Shown piece by piece: positions 1 to 5,791 of a stretch of 16,820 nt of DNA. Position 1 is the first letter of the stretch; each line of letters opens with the position of its first letter. The translations under genes and the position numbers were made by a program. The stretch comes from JALOAP01 sp964632355 (GTDB lineage Bacteria; Chloroflexota; Dehalococcoidia; Tepidiformales; Tepidiformaceae). Location: NCBI GenBank assembly GCA_964632355.1, contig CAZWBW010000065.1, forward strand, positions 1 through 16,820, given 5' to 3'. The notes under the pieces were generated by a model, which saw only the letters and a program-made list of their open reading frames with translations, made no database searches and was not told the DNA's origin.

Positions 1-4
1 AGCG

Positions 5-709
5 CTAGAACTCGAGGACGATGCGGCGGAAGCGTTCGAGGTAGCGTCCGTCTTCGCTGCGCCAGCGCTCCTTCGCGAACTGGATGAAGTCTTCGCGGTC
101 GCCGAACTGGGTCTTGTGCGCGAGCAGCACCTCGATCTTGAGGTCGACCTGCGGGGTGATGTCGACGTCGAAGTTCGGCTGATTCGTGGTCCAGAGCAGC
201 ACTTCCCGGACCTTATGCGGTTCGAGGCCCTCGTCAAGGTGCTCGGGGAAGTTCAGGTGGTCGCGGGCCGTCGGATAGACAGCATCGAGAGCGGCGGTGC
301 CGGTGGCGCGGTGGTCCGGGTGGTTGATGAAGCTGTCGCGGATGATGATGTCGGTCGGGTCGTGGGTGAGGACCGTGTGCGGGCGGATCGTGCGGATGTG
401 ACGAACAATCTGCTCGAGGAAGCGCCGGTCGTACACGAGTTCGCCGTCTTCGTTATCGAGGAAGGTCACGCTTTTCACGCCCATGCGGCGGCAGGCTTCC
501 CGCTGCTCTTCGCGACGGAGCTCGATGAGTCGCTGCCGCGCCATCGAACGGTCGGCCGTGCCCTTGGCGCCGTTCGTACAGATAAGGAAGTGGACGTCCC
601 AGCCCTGTGCCGCGAGTTGTGCGACGTACCCTGCGCAGCCAAAGTCGCCGTCATCGGGATGGGCGGCGATGACGAGTGCCGTTCGTTCGCTGTCCGTGGC
701 TTCGGTCAT
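5..709 (-). CDS. PIG-L family deacetylase (LmbE-like)
   Basis: Zinc-dependent N-acetylglucosaminyl-type deacetylase fold. The family removes acetyl groups from amino sugars or their conjugates (MshB, BshB, GlcNAc-PI deacetylases); the substrate here cannot be told from sequence. Near the N-terminus is AAHPDDGD, the family's AHPDD(E/D) zinc and catalytic motif, with Gly before the final acid. A later HPDHRATG supplies the third zinc ligand. The length (234 aa) is normal, and no signal peptide or membrane segment is visible, so it is probably cytosolic. I prefer the ATG at 709 because the residues upstream are not family-like; the frame stays open to a TTG at 745 (246 aa) and includes a GTG at 727. 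No start has a convincing Shine-Dalgarno site. It is divergent from the WYL regulator at 776, so the 66-base gap may hold shared control elements. The stop lies at the window edge. Confidence 0.9.
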   Translation of the reverse strand: MTEATDSERTALVIAAHPDDGDFGCAGYVAQLAAQGWDVHFLICTNGAKGTADRSMARQRLIELRREEQREACRRMGVKSVTFLDNEDGELVYDRRFLEQIVRHIRTIRPHTVLTHDPTDIIIRDSFINHPDHRATGTAALDAVYPTARDHLNFPEHLDEGLEPHKVREVLLWTTNQPNFDVDITPQVDLKIEVLLAHKTQFGDREDFIQFAKERWRSEDGRYLERFRRIVLEF

Positions 710-763
710 GGTGCCATCGTGGGACACGGAGTTCGGGAGCGGCAAGGCGGGTCGGTGGCGCTG

Positions 764-769
764 TAGGAT
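764..769 (+). promoter_or_regulatory. Putative -10 box of a leaderless promoter for the WYL regulator
   Basis: TAGGAT ends 6 bases before the GTG start at 776, so transcription would begin at or within a base of the start codon. A GGGAG run abuts the GTG, too close to act as a Shine-Dalgarno site. No clear -35 hexamer is visible. The same geometry appears before the genes at 5337 and 5792. Confidence 0.45.
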
Positions 770-775
770 CGGGAG

Positions 776-1477
776 GTGAACCGGACCGAACGGCTCTACG
801 CGATTGTCGAAGTGCTGCGGCGGCGGTCGCCTCGGCCGACCCGGGCAGCGGAGCTTGCGGAACGGTTCGAAGTCAGCGTGCGGACGATCGAGCGCGACCT
901 GCTGGCGCTGCAGGAAGCCGGTGTGCCGATCTGGGCGCAGCCAGGGCCCGGCGGCGGATACGGGGTCGAAGCGGAAGGTACGCTGCCGCCGCTCAACTTC
1001 ACGCCAGGCGAAGCCGTCGCGATCGCGGTCGCGCTGGCGGCGAGCGGGCCGATGCCGTTCGGGGGCGCGGGGAAATCGGCGCTAGACAAGATCCTCGGGG
1101 CGATGAGCGCGGGTGCGCAGCGAGTCGCTGCCAACCTCGTCGACCGTGTGCGCGTAGTCCAGGAACAACACCCTGCGGTGCCGGCCGCGGTCTCGGGTCC
1201 TATCGAACAGGCGCTCGCGGAGGGAGTGGCACTGCGGCTCCACTACCGCGACCGGGACGGGAACGAAAGCGACCGGACGGTGGAACCTGCCGGGTTCTTT
1301 TCGGCGCGAAAGGGCTGGTACCTGCTGGCGTGGTGCCGTGAGCGGCAGGCGCCCCGGGCGTTTCGGCTGGACCGCATCGAACGCGTCTACCCCACGGACG
1401 AGCGGGTCACTGCCCGGCACGTCGACGAGCTGCTCCCGCCGTTCGAAGCGGAGATCGGGCGCCCGGCACTTCCCTAA
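776..1477 (+). CDS. WYL-domain HTH transcriptional regulator (YafY/DeoR-like)
   Basis: One-component DNA-binding regulator. Residues 1-62 form an HTH_11-type winged helix (RTERLYAIVEVLRR, then AAELAERFEVSVRTIERDL), and the wing ends in PGGGYGVE, as in YafY-like proteins. The WYL domain covers roughly 140-205 and contains WYL at 181-183 (GWYLLAWC) plus the conserved FRLDRIERV. WYL domains are thought to bind nucleic acid or small ligands. At 233 aa it is shorter than full-length PafBC-like members (about 320 aa), with only a stub of the WCX region, but this length is common in YafY-type proteins. The start is GTG with no usable Shine-Dalgarno, which fits a leaderless transcript. A VOC gene follows after 65 bases, a frequent pairing for this family, so it probably controls that gene and/or itself. 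The divergent PIG-L gene could be another target. Confidence 0.93.
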   Translation: MNRTERLYAIVEVLRRRSPRPTRAAELAERFEVSVRTIERDLLALQEAGVPIWAQPGPGGGYGVEAEGTLPPLNFTPGEAVAIAVALAASGPMPFGGAGKSALDKILGAMSAGAQRVAANLVDRVRVVQEQHPAVPAAVSGPIEQALAEGVALRLHYRDRDGNESDRTVEPAGFFSARKGWYLLAWCRERQAPRAFRLDRIERVYPTDERVTARHVDELLPPFEAEIGRPALP

Positions 1478-1481
1478 TTCC

Positions 1482-1497
1482 CGACAGAATGCTGTCG
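1482..1497. other. Perfect 6-bp inverted repeat between WYL regulator and VOC gene
   Basis: Arms CGACAG and CTGTCG around the 4-base loop AATG begin 4 bases after the regulator's stop codon. There is no T-run after it, so it is a poor intrinsic terminator. It may be a small mRNA hairpin or a short operator upstream of the VOC gene. Its role is inferred only. Confidence 0.35.
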
Positions 1498-1542
1498 CAC
1501 CCCGGGAGTACCTTCGAACCGACTTAGATTCGGAGGGAGCTC

Positions 1543-1914
1543 ATGACAAGCCCACGTTTCGCGTTCCCGGTGGAGTATGTGCCGGATATCGAGTCGGCGA
1601 AGCGGTTCTATGTGGACGTGTTCGGGTACGAAATCGAGCGGGACCACCCGGCGTTTGTCCAGCTTCGCGACGGTGATGGAAACGCCTTCGCACTCGCCGC
1701 CGACGAACCGATGGAGCCAGAGAGCCGGCTGGAACTCTGGTGGGAAGTGGACAACGCGGAGGAGGCGTTCAAGGCGCTCTCCGCGGAGGCTGAGGTGGCG
1801 ATGCCGGTACAGGAACTCCCGTTCGGGAAGGTGTTTGGGGTCGCGGACCCGGCAGGGCAGCGCCGGTACCTCCTCGAGTGGGCCGCCGAACGGCCGAGCC
1901 AGGTGGTGGGCTAG
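1543..1914 (+). CDS. VOC family (glyoxalase/bleomycin-resistance fold) protein
   Basis: Single-unit vicinal oxygen chelate protein of 123 aa, the usual length for one pair of beta-alpha-beta-beta-beta repeats. Repeat one is visible as FPVEYVPDIESAKRFYVDVFGYEI; repeat two has DNAEEAFKALSAEA and FGVADPAGQRRYLLEW. VOC proteins place metal ligands on the central strands; Glu in VEYV and Glu in YLLEW are in suitable places, but the enzyme's reaction cannot be assigned. Known relatives range from lyases and dioxygenases to antibiotic-binding proteins. The ATG at 1543 has a strong GGAGG at 1532-1536 with a 6-base gap, unlike the leaderless regulator upstream. Its place directly after the WYL regulator suggests co-regulation in a small stress or detoxification unit. 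lexA follows on the same strand but has its own promoter. Confidence 0.88.
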   Translation: MTSPRFAFPVEYVPDIESAKRFYVDVFGYEIERDHPAFVQLRDGDGNAFALAADEPMEPESRLELWWEVDNAEEAFKALSAEAEVAMPVQELPFGKVFGVADPAGQRRYLLEWAAERPSQVVG

Positions 1915-1969
1915 CGCGGAACGATTCGGTGCCTCGCCAACGGAATATCGGCGAGTGTTCGGAACAGGT

Positions 1970-1999
1970 TTGACGATAAGCGCCGCCGATTGTTAAAGT
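1970..1999 (+). promoter_or_regulatory. Probable lexA promoter (-35 TTGACG, -10 TAAAGT)
   Basis: TTGACG at 1970-1975 and TAAAGT at 1994-1999 are separated by 18 bases. The expected start point, about 2005-2007, falls at the left edge of the SOS box at 2005-2018, so bound LexA would block initiation. A perfect 11-base palindrome (TGTTC-G-GAACA, 1956-1966) lies just upstream of the -35 and is unexplained. Confidence 0.6.
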
Positions 2000-2004
2000 T
2001 GCGC

Positions 2005-2018
2005 CGAACATACGTTCG
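2005..2018. promoter_or_regulatory. SOS box (LexA operator), Gram-positive type
   Basis: CGAAC-ATAC-GTTCG has perfect 5-base inverted arms around 4 bases. It matches 13 of 14 positions of the CGAACRNRYGTTYC consensus known from Bacillus and Actinobacteria, differing at the last base. It lies 14 bases before the lexA start codon and overlaps the probable transcription start, as expected for autorepression. I found no second GAAC-N4-GTTC site on visual search of the window. Confidence 0.88.
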
Positions 2019-2032
2019 CGAGGCGCCGCCAC

Positions 2033-2671
2033 ATGAAAGAGCTTTCGGGGAAGCAAGCACAGATCCTGGAATTCCTTCGCCGCTTTATTGACGAGAAGGA
2101 TTATCCGCCGAGCATCCGGGACATCCAGGAAGGCTGTTCAATTTCGAGTACGTCGGTCGTCGACTACAACCTCCGAAAGCTCGAAGAGAAGGGGTACATT
2201 CGCCGCGATCGCGAGGTATCGCGCGGTATCGAAATTCTCGGCGCCCGTGGCCGGCGGTCTCGCATCGTCGAAGTGCCGGTGCTTGGCAGCATCGCAGCTG
2301 GCCAGCCCATCCCGGTACCCACGAGCGACCGGTGGGCGAGCGACGTCGAGGAGACGGTAGCGGTCACCGAAGACATGATCCGCGGGAAGCAGAACGTGTT
2401 CGCGCTGCGGGTCAAGGGTACCTCGATGATCGAGGACCTCATCGACGACGGGGACATCGTGTTCCTCGAGCCGGCGCAGACCTGCACCGATGGCGACCGT
2501 GTGGCGGTGTGGCTCAAGGATCGCGGGGAAGTGACCCTGAAGCGGTTTTACCGCGAGGGCAAACGAATCCGTCTTCAGCCCGCGAACAGCTCGATGGAAC
2601 CGATCTACACTGACGCAGATAACGTCGAAATCCAGGGGAAGTTCATCTCGAGCATCCGGGCCAGCGACTAG
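2033..2671 (+). CDS. lexA: LexA repressor
   Basis: SOS-response repressor. It binds the SOS box as a dimer and is inactivated by RecA-stimulated self-cleavage after DNA damage. The N-terminal winged HTH (residues 1-70) contains the family's LSGKQAQILEFLRRFI, YPPSIRDI and SSTSVVDYNLRKLEEKGYI. The cleavage site is Ala89-Gly90 in GSIAAGQPIP. The S24-peptidase dyad is Ser131 (KGTSMIEDLIDDGD) with Lys170 (EVTLKRFYREG). The length of 212 aa is typical, with no missing residues. The ATG at 2033 has a modest GAGG at 2020-2023, partly abutting the SOS box. Promoter and operator directly upstream make it autoregulated. It appears monocistronic: the next gene starts 66 bases later and is functionally unrelated. 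No umuDC, recA or dnaE2 lies nearby, so other SOS targets must be elsewhere. Confidence 0.97.
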   Translation: MKELSGKQAQILEFLRRFIDEKDYPPSIRDIQEGCSISSTSVVDYNLRKLEEKGYIRRDREVSRGIEILGARGRRSRIVEVPVLGSIAAGQPIPVPTSDRWASDVEETVAVTEDMIRGKQNVFALRVKGTSMIEDLIDDGDIVFLEPAQTCTDGDRVAVWLKDRGEVTLKRFYREGKRIRLQPANSSMEPIYTDADNVEIQGKFISSIRASD

Positions 2672-2690
2672 CAGCGCACCGGGGCTAGTC
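2666..2690 (+). terminator. Weak hairpin spanning the lexA stop codon
   Basis: GACTAG (2666-2671, including the TAG stop) can pair with CTAGTC (2685-2690) over a 13-base loop. There is no T-run, so termination here is only a possibility. The loop shares an 11-base direct repeat, GCGCACCGGGG, with 2723-2733 just before the next gene. Confidence 0.2.
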
Positions 2691-2737
2691 CCTCCCAGCT
2701 AACCGCGGGGCCACTGCGCTTCGCGCACCGGGGTTGC

Positions 2738-3718
2738 ATGACCGAAGCCGTCCTCACTGTCCGCGATCTCGCCGTTCGCTACAGGACCCGCGAAGGGATG
2801 GTCCACGCAGTTGACGGCGTCTCGCTGGACCTGAGGAAGGGCGAAGTCCTTGCGATTGTCGGTGAATCCGGCTGCGGGAAATCGACCGCGGCGATGTCGA
2901 TCATGCGGCTGCTGCCACCGGACGCGGAGGTGTTGGGCGGCCGGGTGGAGTTCGACGGCCTCGAACTGCTCTCGTGCCCCGACGACCAGCTTCGCGCACT
3001 TCGCGGCCGCCGGGTGTCGATGATTTTCCAGGACCCGGTAGCCGGGCTGAACCCGGTAATTTCGATTGGCGACCAGGTCGCGGAAGCGCTCACCAGCCAT
3101 CTTGATCTCAAGAAGAAGGAAGCAAAGAAGCGTGCGCTGGACGTGCTCTACGACGTCGGGCTTTCGGACCCGGAGCGCATAGCGAAGGCGTACCCCTTTC
3201 AGCTTTCGGGCGGCATGTGCCAGCGAGTGATGATCGGGATTGCCACGGCGCTCAACCCCGAGATCATCATCGCGGACGAACCGACGAGCGCGCTCGACGT
3301 GACCGTACAGGCGCAAATCCTGTACCAGCTCAACCGGCTGCGGGAGCGCAACGGGACCTCAATTCTCCTGATCACACACGACTTCGGTGTCGTGGCCCAG
3401 GTCGCCGACGAGGTCGCCGTTATGTACGCCGGCCGGATCATCGAACAGGGGACGACGGAGCAGATCCTCGAACGGCCGCTGCACCCGTACACACATGCGT
3501 TACTTGCCACACTGCCGCGGATCGACGGAACAGGTGGCCCGCTCCACGCTATTCCCGGGAACCCACCGGAGATGCACGAGCCTGCGGAGCGTTGCCCGTT
3601 CCTCGAACGGTGCACGAAGGTGATGAGCGTGTGCCGTGCCAGCGGGCCGCCGGGGCTGAACTCGGGCGAGGGGCTCGACCACCCCGTCGCCTGCTACAAC
3701 CCCATCTGGCAGGCGTGA
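2738..3718 (+). CDS. Oligopeptide/dipeptide-type ABC transporter ATP-binding protein (OppD/DppD-like), orphan
   Basis: Cytoplasmic ATPase that energises uptake of peptides, nickel or similar solutes in complete Opp/Dpp systems. Walker A is GESGCGKST (42-50), the Q-loop is FQDP (Gln98), Walker B is IIIADEPTSALD (177-188) and the switch His is His214. The ABC signature reads LSGGMCQRV (156-164), where most relatives have LSGGMRQRV; Cys161 is a single-base change from Arg. The C-terminal oligo_HPY region (about 235-326) has RPLHPYTHALLATLP and four cysteines (286, 292, 299, 319) in the pattern seen in OppD proteins. Some OppD proteins have been reported to bind an iron-sulfur cluster there. The length of 326 aa is normal. 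The ATG has GGGG at 2730-2733. No permease, binding protein or OppF partner is adjacent, and the downstream gene is convergent, so it must work with distant subunits or be a relic. Confidence 0.9.
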   Translation: MTEAVLTVRDLAVRYRTREGMVHAVDGVSLDLRKGEVLAIVGESGCGKSTAAMSIMRLLPPDAEVLGGRVEFDGLELLSCPDDQLRALRGRRVSMIFQDPVAGLNPVISIGDQVAEALTSHLDLKKKEAKKRALDVLYDVGLSDPERIAKAYPFQLSGGMCQRVMIGIATALNPEIIIADEPTSALDVTVQAQILYQLNRLRERNGTSILLITHDFGVVAQVADEVAVMYAGRIIEQGTTEQILERPLHPYTHALLATLPRIDGTGGPLHAIPGNPPEMHEPAERCPFLERCTKVMSVCRASGPPGLNSGEGLDHPVACYNPIWQA

Positions 3719-3721
3719 CCG

Positions 3722-4882
3722 CTAGAAGTACGCCGCCGTGACCGACAGGATCGGCGGGAGCGTCCCGGGAAGCCGCTGCCAGGAGTCACCACAGTCAGCG
3801 CTGGCATACACCTCGCCGTTGCTGGTCCCCACGTAGACGCCCTCGGGATCGAGGCCATCGGTGTCGAGGCCTTCACGATACACGCTCTGGTAGTCCGATG
3901 GGCCGGGGAGGCCGCGTGTCAACGGCTCCCAGGTTTTCCCGAGATCGCGTGTTCGGTACACGGTGAACTGGCCGTTCATCACGCGGAAGTTGTCCCGGTC
4001 GTAGGCAAGCGGAACGACGAACACGGAGTCTGGGGGACGCTTTGACACGGCAATCGGGAACCCGTGGAATGACGGGAGCCCTTCGGTCAGGTCGATCCAG
4101 TTCTCTGCGTTCCGGTCGGAGCGGAACACCCCTATGTGGGCCTGTCCCCAGAGGCGGTCCGGGTTCTTGGGGTCGAGCCTGAGCTTGTGCATCTCGTCGG
4201 TTGCGGCCGGGTCGACGTCAGGCGGGAGCTTCGGGTCGGCGAATTCGGGGAACTGTTCCTCCATCTCTCGCAGAAACTCGCGCGCGCCGGGGTTCGTTGC
4301 ATTGATGCGGTGCGAGCAGATCGCCCACGTCTGGCCGCCGTCCTTCGACACATAGGTACCGCCGGCGCTAATCGACACGTACATGTGGTTCGGGTCGCGG
4401 GGATCGATCTCGATGGAATGCAGGCAGGAGTCCCCTCCGCCGGTACCGCTCCAGTGCGGCCGGAACGGGTGCTGGTTGATGGATTCGACCGGGGACCAGG
4501 TTTCGCCCCAGTCGTCGCTTCTGAAGAGGCCGGCAGGTTGCACACCAGCGAACACGACACCGGGCTGGTCGGGGTGGCCGGGAGCGACGTGCCAGACGTT
4601 TTGTATCGATTCGCCGGAATCAGCGGGAAACGACAGGCCCGGGCTTCGCTGCTCCCAGGTCTTGCCACCGTCGTCGCTGCGCGCGACGGATGGCCCCCAC
4701 GCCCAGTGGTTAGCGGCGGCGTAGAGCCGTGGCTGATCGCGACGGGTATCGGCGGCCATGTGATAGATGGACCAGCCGGGGAGTATCGGGGGCGAGACTT
4801 CCCAGGTCTGCCGGGAATCGTCGGTTGCGGTGTACACGAACGCTGCCTTGCGGGTGCCGACAAGGAGTCGTGGCTGCGGCAT
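3722..4882 (-). CDS. BNR/Asp-box beta-propeller protein (sialidase-like fold, function unknown)
   Basis: Repeat protein built of Asp-box (S-x-D-x-G-x-x-W) blades. I count six: SDDGGKTW (69-76), SDDWGETW (122-129), SKDGGQTW (179-186), SDRNAENW (255-262, degenerate), TRDLGKTW (311-318) and SADCGDSW (361-368). A worn seventh may sit near residue 22 (DSRQTW). This fits a six- or seven-bladed propeller of the kind annotated as exo-alpha-sialidase or WD40/YVTN/BNR-like protein. The sialidase arginine triad and FRIP motif are not evident, so I would not call it a sialidase. No signal peptide is visible at the N-terminus (MPQPRLLVGTRKAAFVY), which is unusual because many BNR proteins are exported. 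The ATG at 4882 has an excellent AAGGAGG 5 bases upstream. Its stop lies 3 bases from the convergent oppD-like stop. Confidence 0.85.
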   Translation of the reverse strand: MPQPRLLVGTRKAAFVYTATDDSRQTWEVSPPILPGWSIYHMAADTRRDQPRLYAAANHWAWGPSVARSDDGGKTWEQRSPGLSFPADSGESIQNVWHVAPGHPDQPGVVFAGVQPAGLFRSDDWGETWSPVESINQHPFRPHWSGTGGGDSCLHSIEIDPRDPNHMYVSISAGGTYVSKDGGQTWAICSHRINATNPGAREFLREMEEQFPEFADPKLPPDVDPAATDEMHKLRLDPKNPDRLWGQAHIGVFRSDRNAENWIDLTEGLPSFHGFPIAVSKRPPDSVFVVPLAYDRDNFRVMNGQFTVYRTRDLGKTWEPLTRGLPGPSDYQSVYREGLDTDGLDPEGVYVGTSNGEVYASADCGDSWQRLPGTLPPILSVTAAYF

Positions 4883-5062
4883 GGGGGCCTCCTTCGCCTC
4901 TCGGTTTGACCCGGGGAGACTACCATTCGCCGCCTCACACCCGGTGCCACAACCGTGACGTGCTTAACACTGTGAAGGGGCCGCGAGCGCTTTCCGGGGG
5001 CGGCGGAAGGGAGTTGAAACGTACAGCACCCTCCCTGCTAGGTCTTCGGCTGCCCGGCTGGA

Positions 5063-5106
5063 GTACCACCAACGTGAGCGGGATACGCACTCACCGCAGG
5101 TGGTGC
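5063..5106 (+). promoter_or_regulatory. Two-tiered hairpin immediately before the YHS gene's ribosome binding site
   Basis: An outer 8-bp stem (GTACCACC 5063-5070 with GGTGGTGC 5099-5106, one G-U pair) encloses an inner 5-bp stem (GTGAG 5074-5078 with CTCAC 5090-5094) with an 11-base loop. The outer stem ends at the base before the AAGGAG Shine-Dalgarno (5107-5112). If transcribed it could affect ribosome access or mRNA stability. I do not recognise a known riboswitch class. Confidence 0.4.
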
Positions 5107-5118
5107 AAGGAGACACGC

Positions 5119-5262
5119 ATGGCAATCGACCCGGTCTGCAACATGGAGATCAACGAAGCCGACGCCGCGGCGACGAGCCAGTACAACGGGCAGACGTACT
5201 ACTTCTGTTCCGAAGGCTGTAAGCGCCAGTTCGACCAGAACCCGTCACAGTTCGTGAGCTAG
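5119..5262 (+). CDS. YHS-domain protein, 47 aa
   Basis: Minimal YHS domain: DPVCNM (4-9) is followed by YNGQTYYFCSEGCKRQF (22-38), the full core motif with Cys7, Cys30 and Cys34. YHS domains occur alone or fused to P1B copper/heavy-metal ATPases and are thought to bind metal through these cysteines, acting as a small cytoplasmic metal chaperone or sensor. The specific metal is not known. I chose the ATG at 5119 because AAGGAG lies 6 bases upstream and the YHS motif starts directly after; the frame stays open upstream but that stretch is not protein-like. A hairpin precedes the ribosome binding site. No copper ATPase or metal regulator is adjacent. The AraC-type gene starts 74 bases downstream with its own promoter, so this is probably a single-gene unit. 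Confidence 0.85.
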   Translation: MAIDPVCNMEINEADAAATSQYNGQTYYFCSEGCKRQFDQNPSQFVS

Positions 5263-5301
5263 GCGAGATCGAAAAGCACAACCGTCCTGGCTCCCAGCGC
5301 G

Positions 5302-5330
5302 TTGAGCAGTTCGCCCCGCGGCGGGAGAAT
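5302..5330 (+). promoter_or_regulatory. Promoter of the AraC-type gene (-35 TTGAGC, -10 GAGAAT), probably leaderless
   Basis: TTGAGC at 5302-5307 and GAGAAT at 5325-5330 are separated by exactly 17 bases. The -10 ends 6 bases before the GTG at 5337, so the transcript would start at the start codon. There is no Shine-Dalgarno site. This is the best-formed of the leaderless promoters in the window. Confidence 0.55.
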
Positions 5331-5336
5331 CGCCGC

Positions 5337-5780
5337 GTGACGAAAAAGGCACGCAGCGGGCAACACCTGGATGACCTGGTGCTGCTTCGCCGCGTCCGCG
5401 ATCGGATGGACCGGGAGTACGACCAGCCGCTGGACGTGGAGGCGCTGGCACGCTGGGTGGGCATGTCGGCCGGGCACCTAAGCCGGTCGTTCCGCCGCGC
5501 CTACGGCGAATCCCCCTACAGCTACCTGATGACCCGCCGAATCGAGCGAGCGATGGCGCTGCTTCGGCGCGGCGACATGAGCGTCACGGACGTCTGCTTC
5601 GCCGTGGGATGTTCGTCGCTGGGCACGTTCAGCACGCGCTTCACAGAGCTCATCGGCATGACACCGAGTGAGTACCGGCGGAAGCAGGCACTGGCAACGG
5701 CCGGGATGCCTTCGTGTGTGGCGAAACAGGTCACGAAACCGGTCAGGAATCAAGAAGCGACGGCTGTCAACCGGACCTAG
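5337..5780 (+). CDS. AraC family HTH transcriptional regulator (short form)
   Basis: Consists almost entirely of the AraC DNA-binding domain. Helix-turn-helix one is around residues 33-53 (LDVEALARWVGMSAGHLSRSF), and helix-turn-helix two is around 82-103, with the family signature GCSSLGTFSTRFTELIGMTPSEYRR. There is no N-terminal ligand-binding domain, so any signal must come through the short tail (about 118-147, including MPSCVAKQ) or from its own abundance. The length of 147 aa matches a known group of short AraC proteins encoded beside VOC genes. The start is GTG at 5337, supported by a -35/-10 promoter ending 6 bases upstream and no Shine-Dalgarno. The VOC gene begins 11 bases after its stop and is its likely target. 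The -10 box of that VOC gene overlaps this stop codon. Confidence 0.92.
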   Translation: MTKKARSGQHLDDLVLLRRVRDRMDREYDQPLDVEALARWVGMSAGHLSRSFRRAYGESPYSYLMTRRIERAMALLRRGDMSVTDVCFAVGCSSLGTFSTRFTELIGMTPSEYRRKQALATAGMPSCVAKQVTKPVRNQEATAVNRT

Positions 5781-5783
5781 GAT
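5778..5783 (+). promoter_or_regulatory. Putative -10 box of a leaderless promoter for the second VOC gene, overlapping the araC-type stop
   Basis: TAGGAT shares its TAG with the stop codon of the AraC-type gene and ends 8 bases before the ATG at 5792. The hexamer is identical to that before the WYL regulator. There is no Shine-Dalgarno site in the 11-base gap, so the VOC gene either uses this promoter or relies on coupling from the upstream gene. Confidence 0.4.
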
Positions 5784-5791
5784 GCCCAGCC

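Noticed and set aside
2674..2733. 11-base direct repeat GCGCACCGGGG at 2674-2684 and 2723-2733 as attachment-like or duplication sites
   Set aside because: It is short and GC-rich, with no mobile-element gene or boundary nearby; chance is sufficient.
4136..4909. Open frame of 257 codons on the plus strand
   Set aside because: It is antisense to the Asp-box propeller gene, which has repeated motifs and a strong AAGGAGG site; this frame has neither.
4729..5118. N-terminal extension of the YHS protein
   Set aside because: The sequence before 5119 overlaps the propeller gene and has no domain; AAGGAG at 5107-5112 fixes the ATG at 5119.
5714..5791. Upstream start for the second VOC gene
   Set aside because: It lies inside the AraC-type gene in a different frame; the VOC fold begins just after the ATG at 5792.
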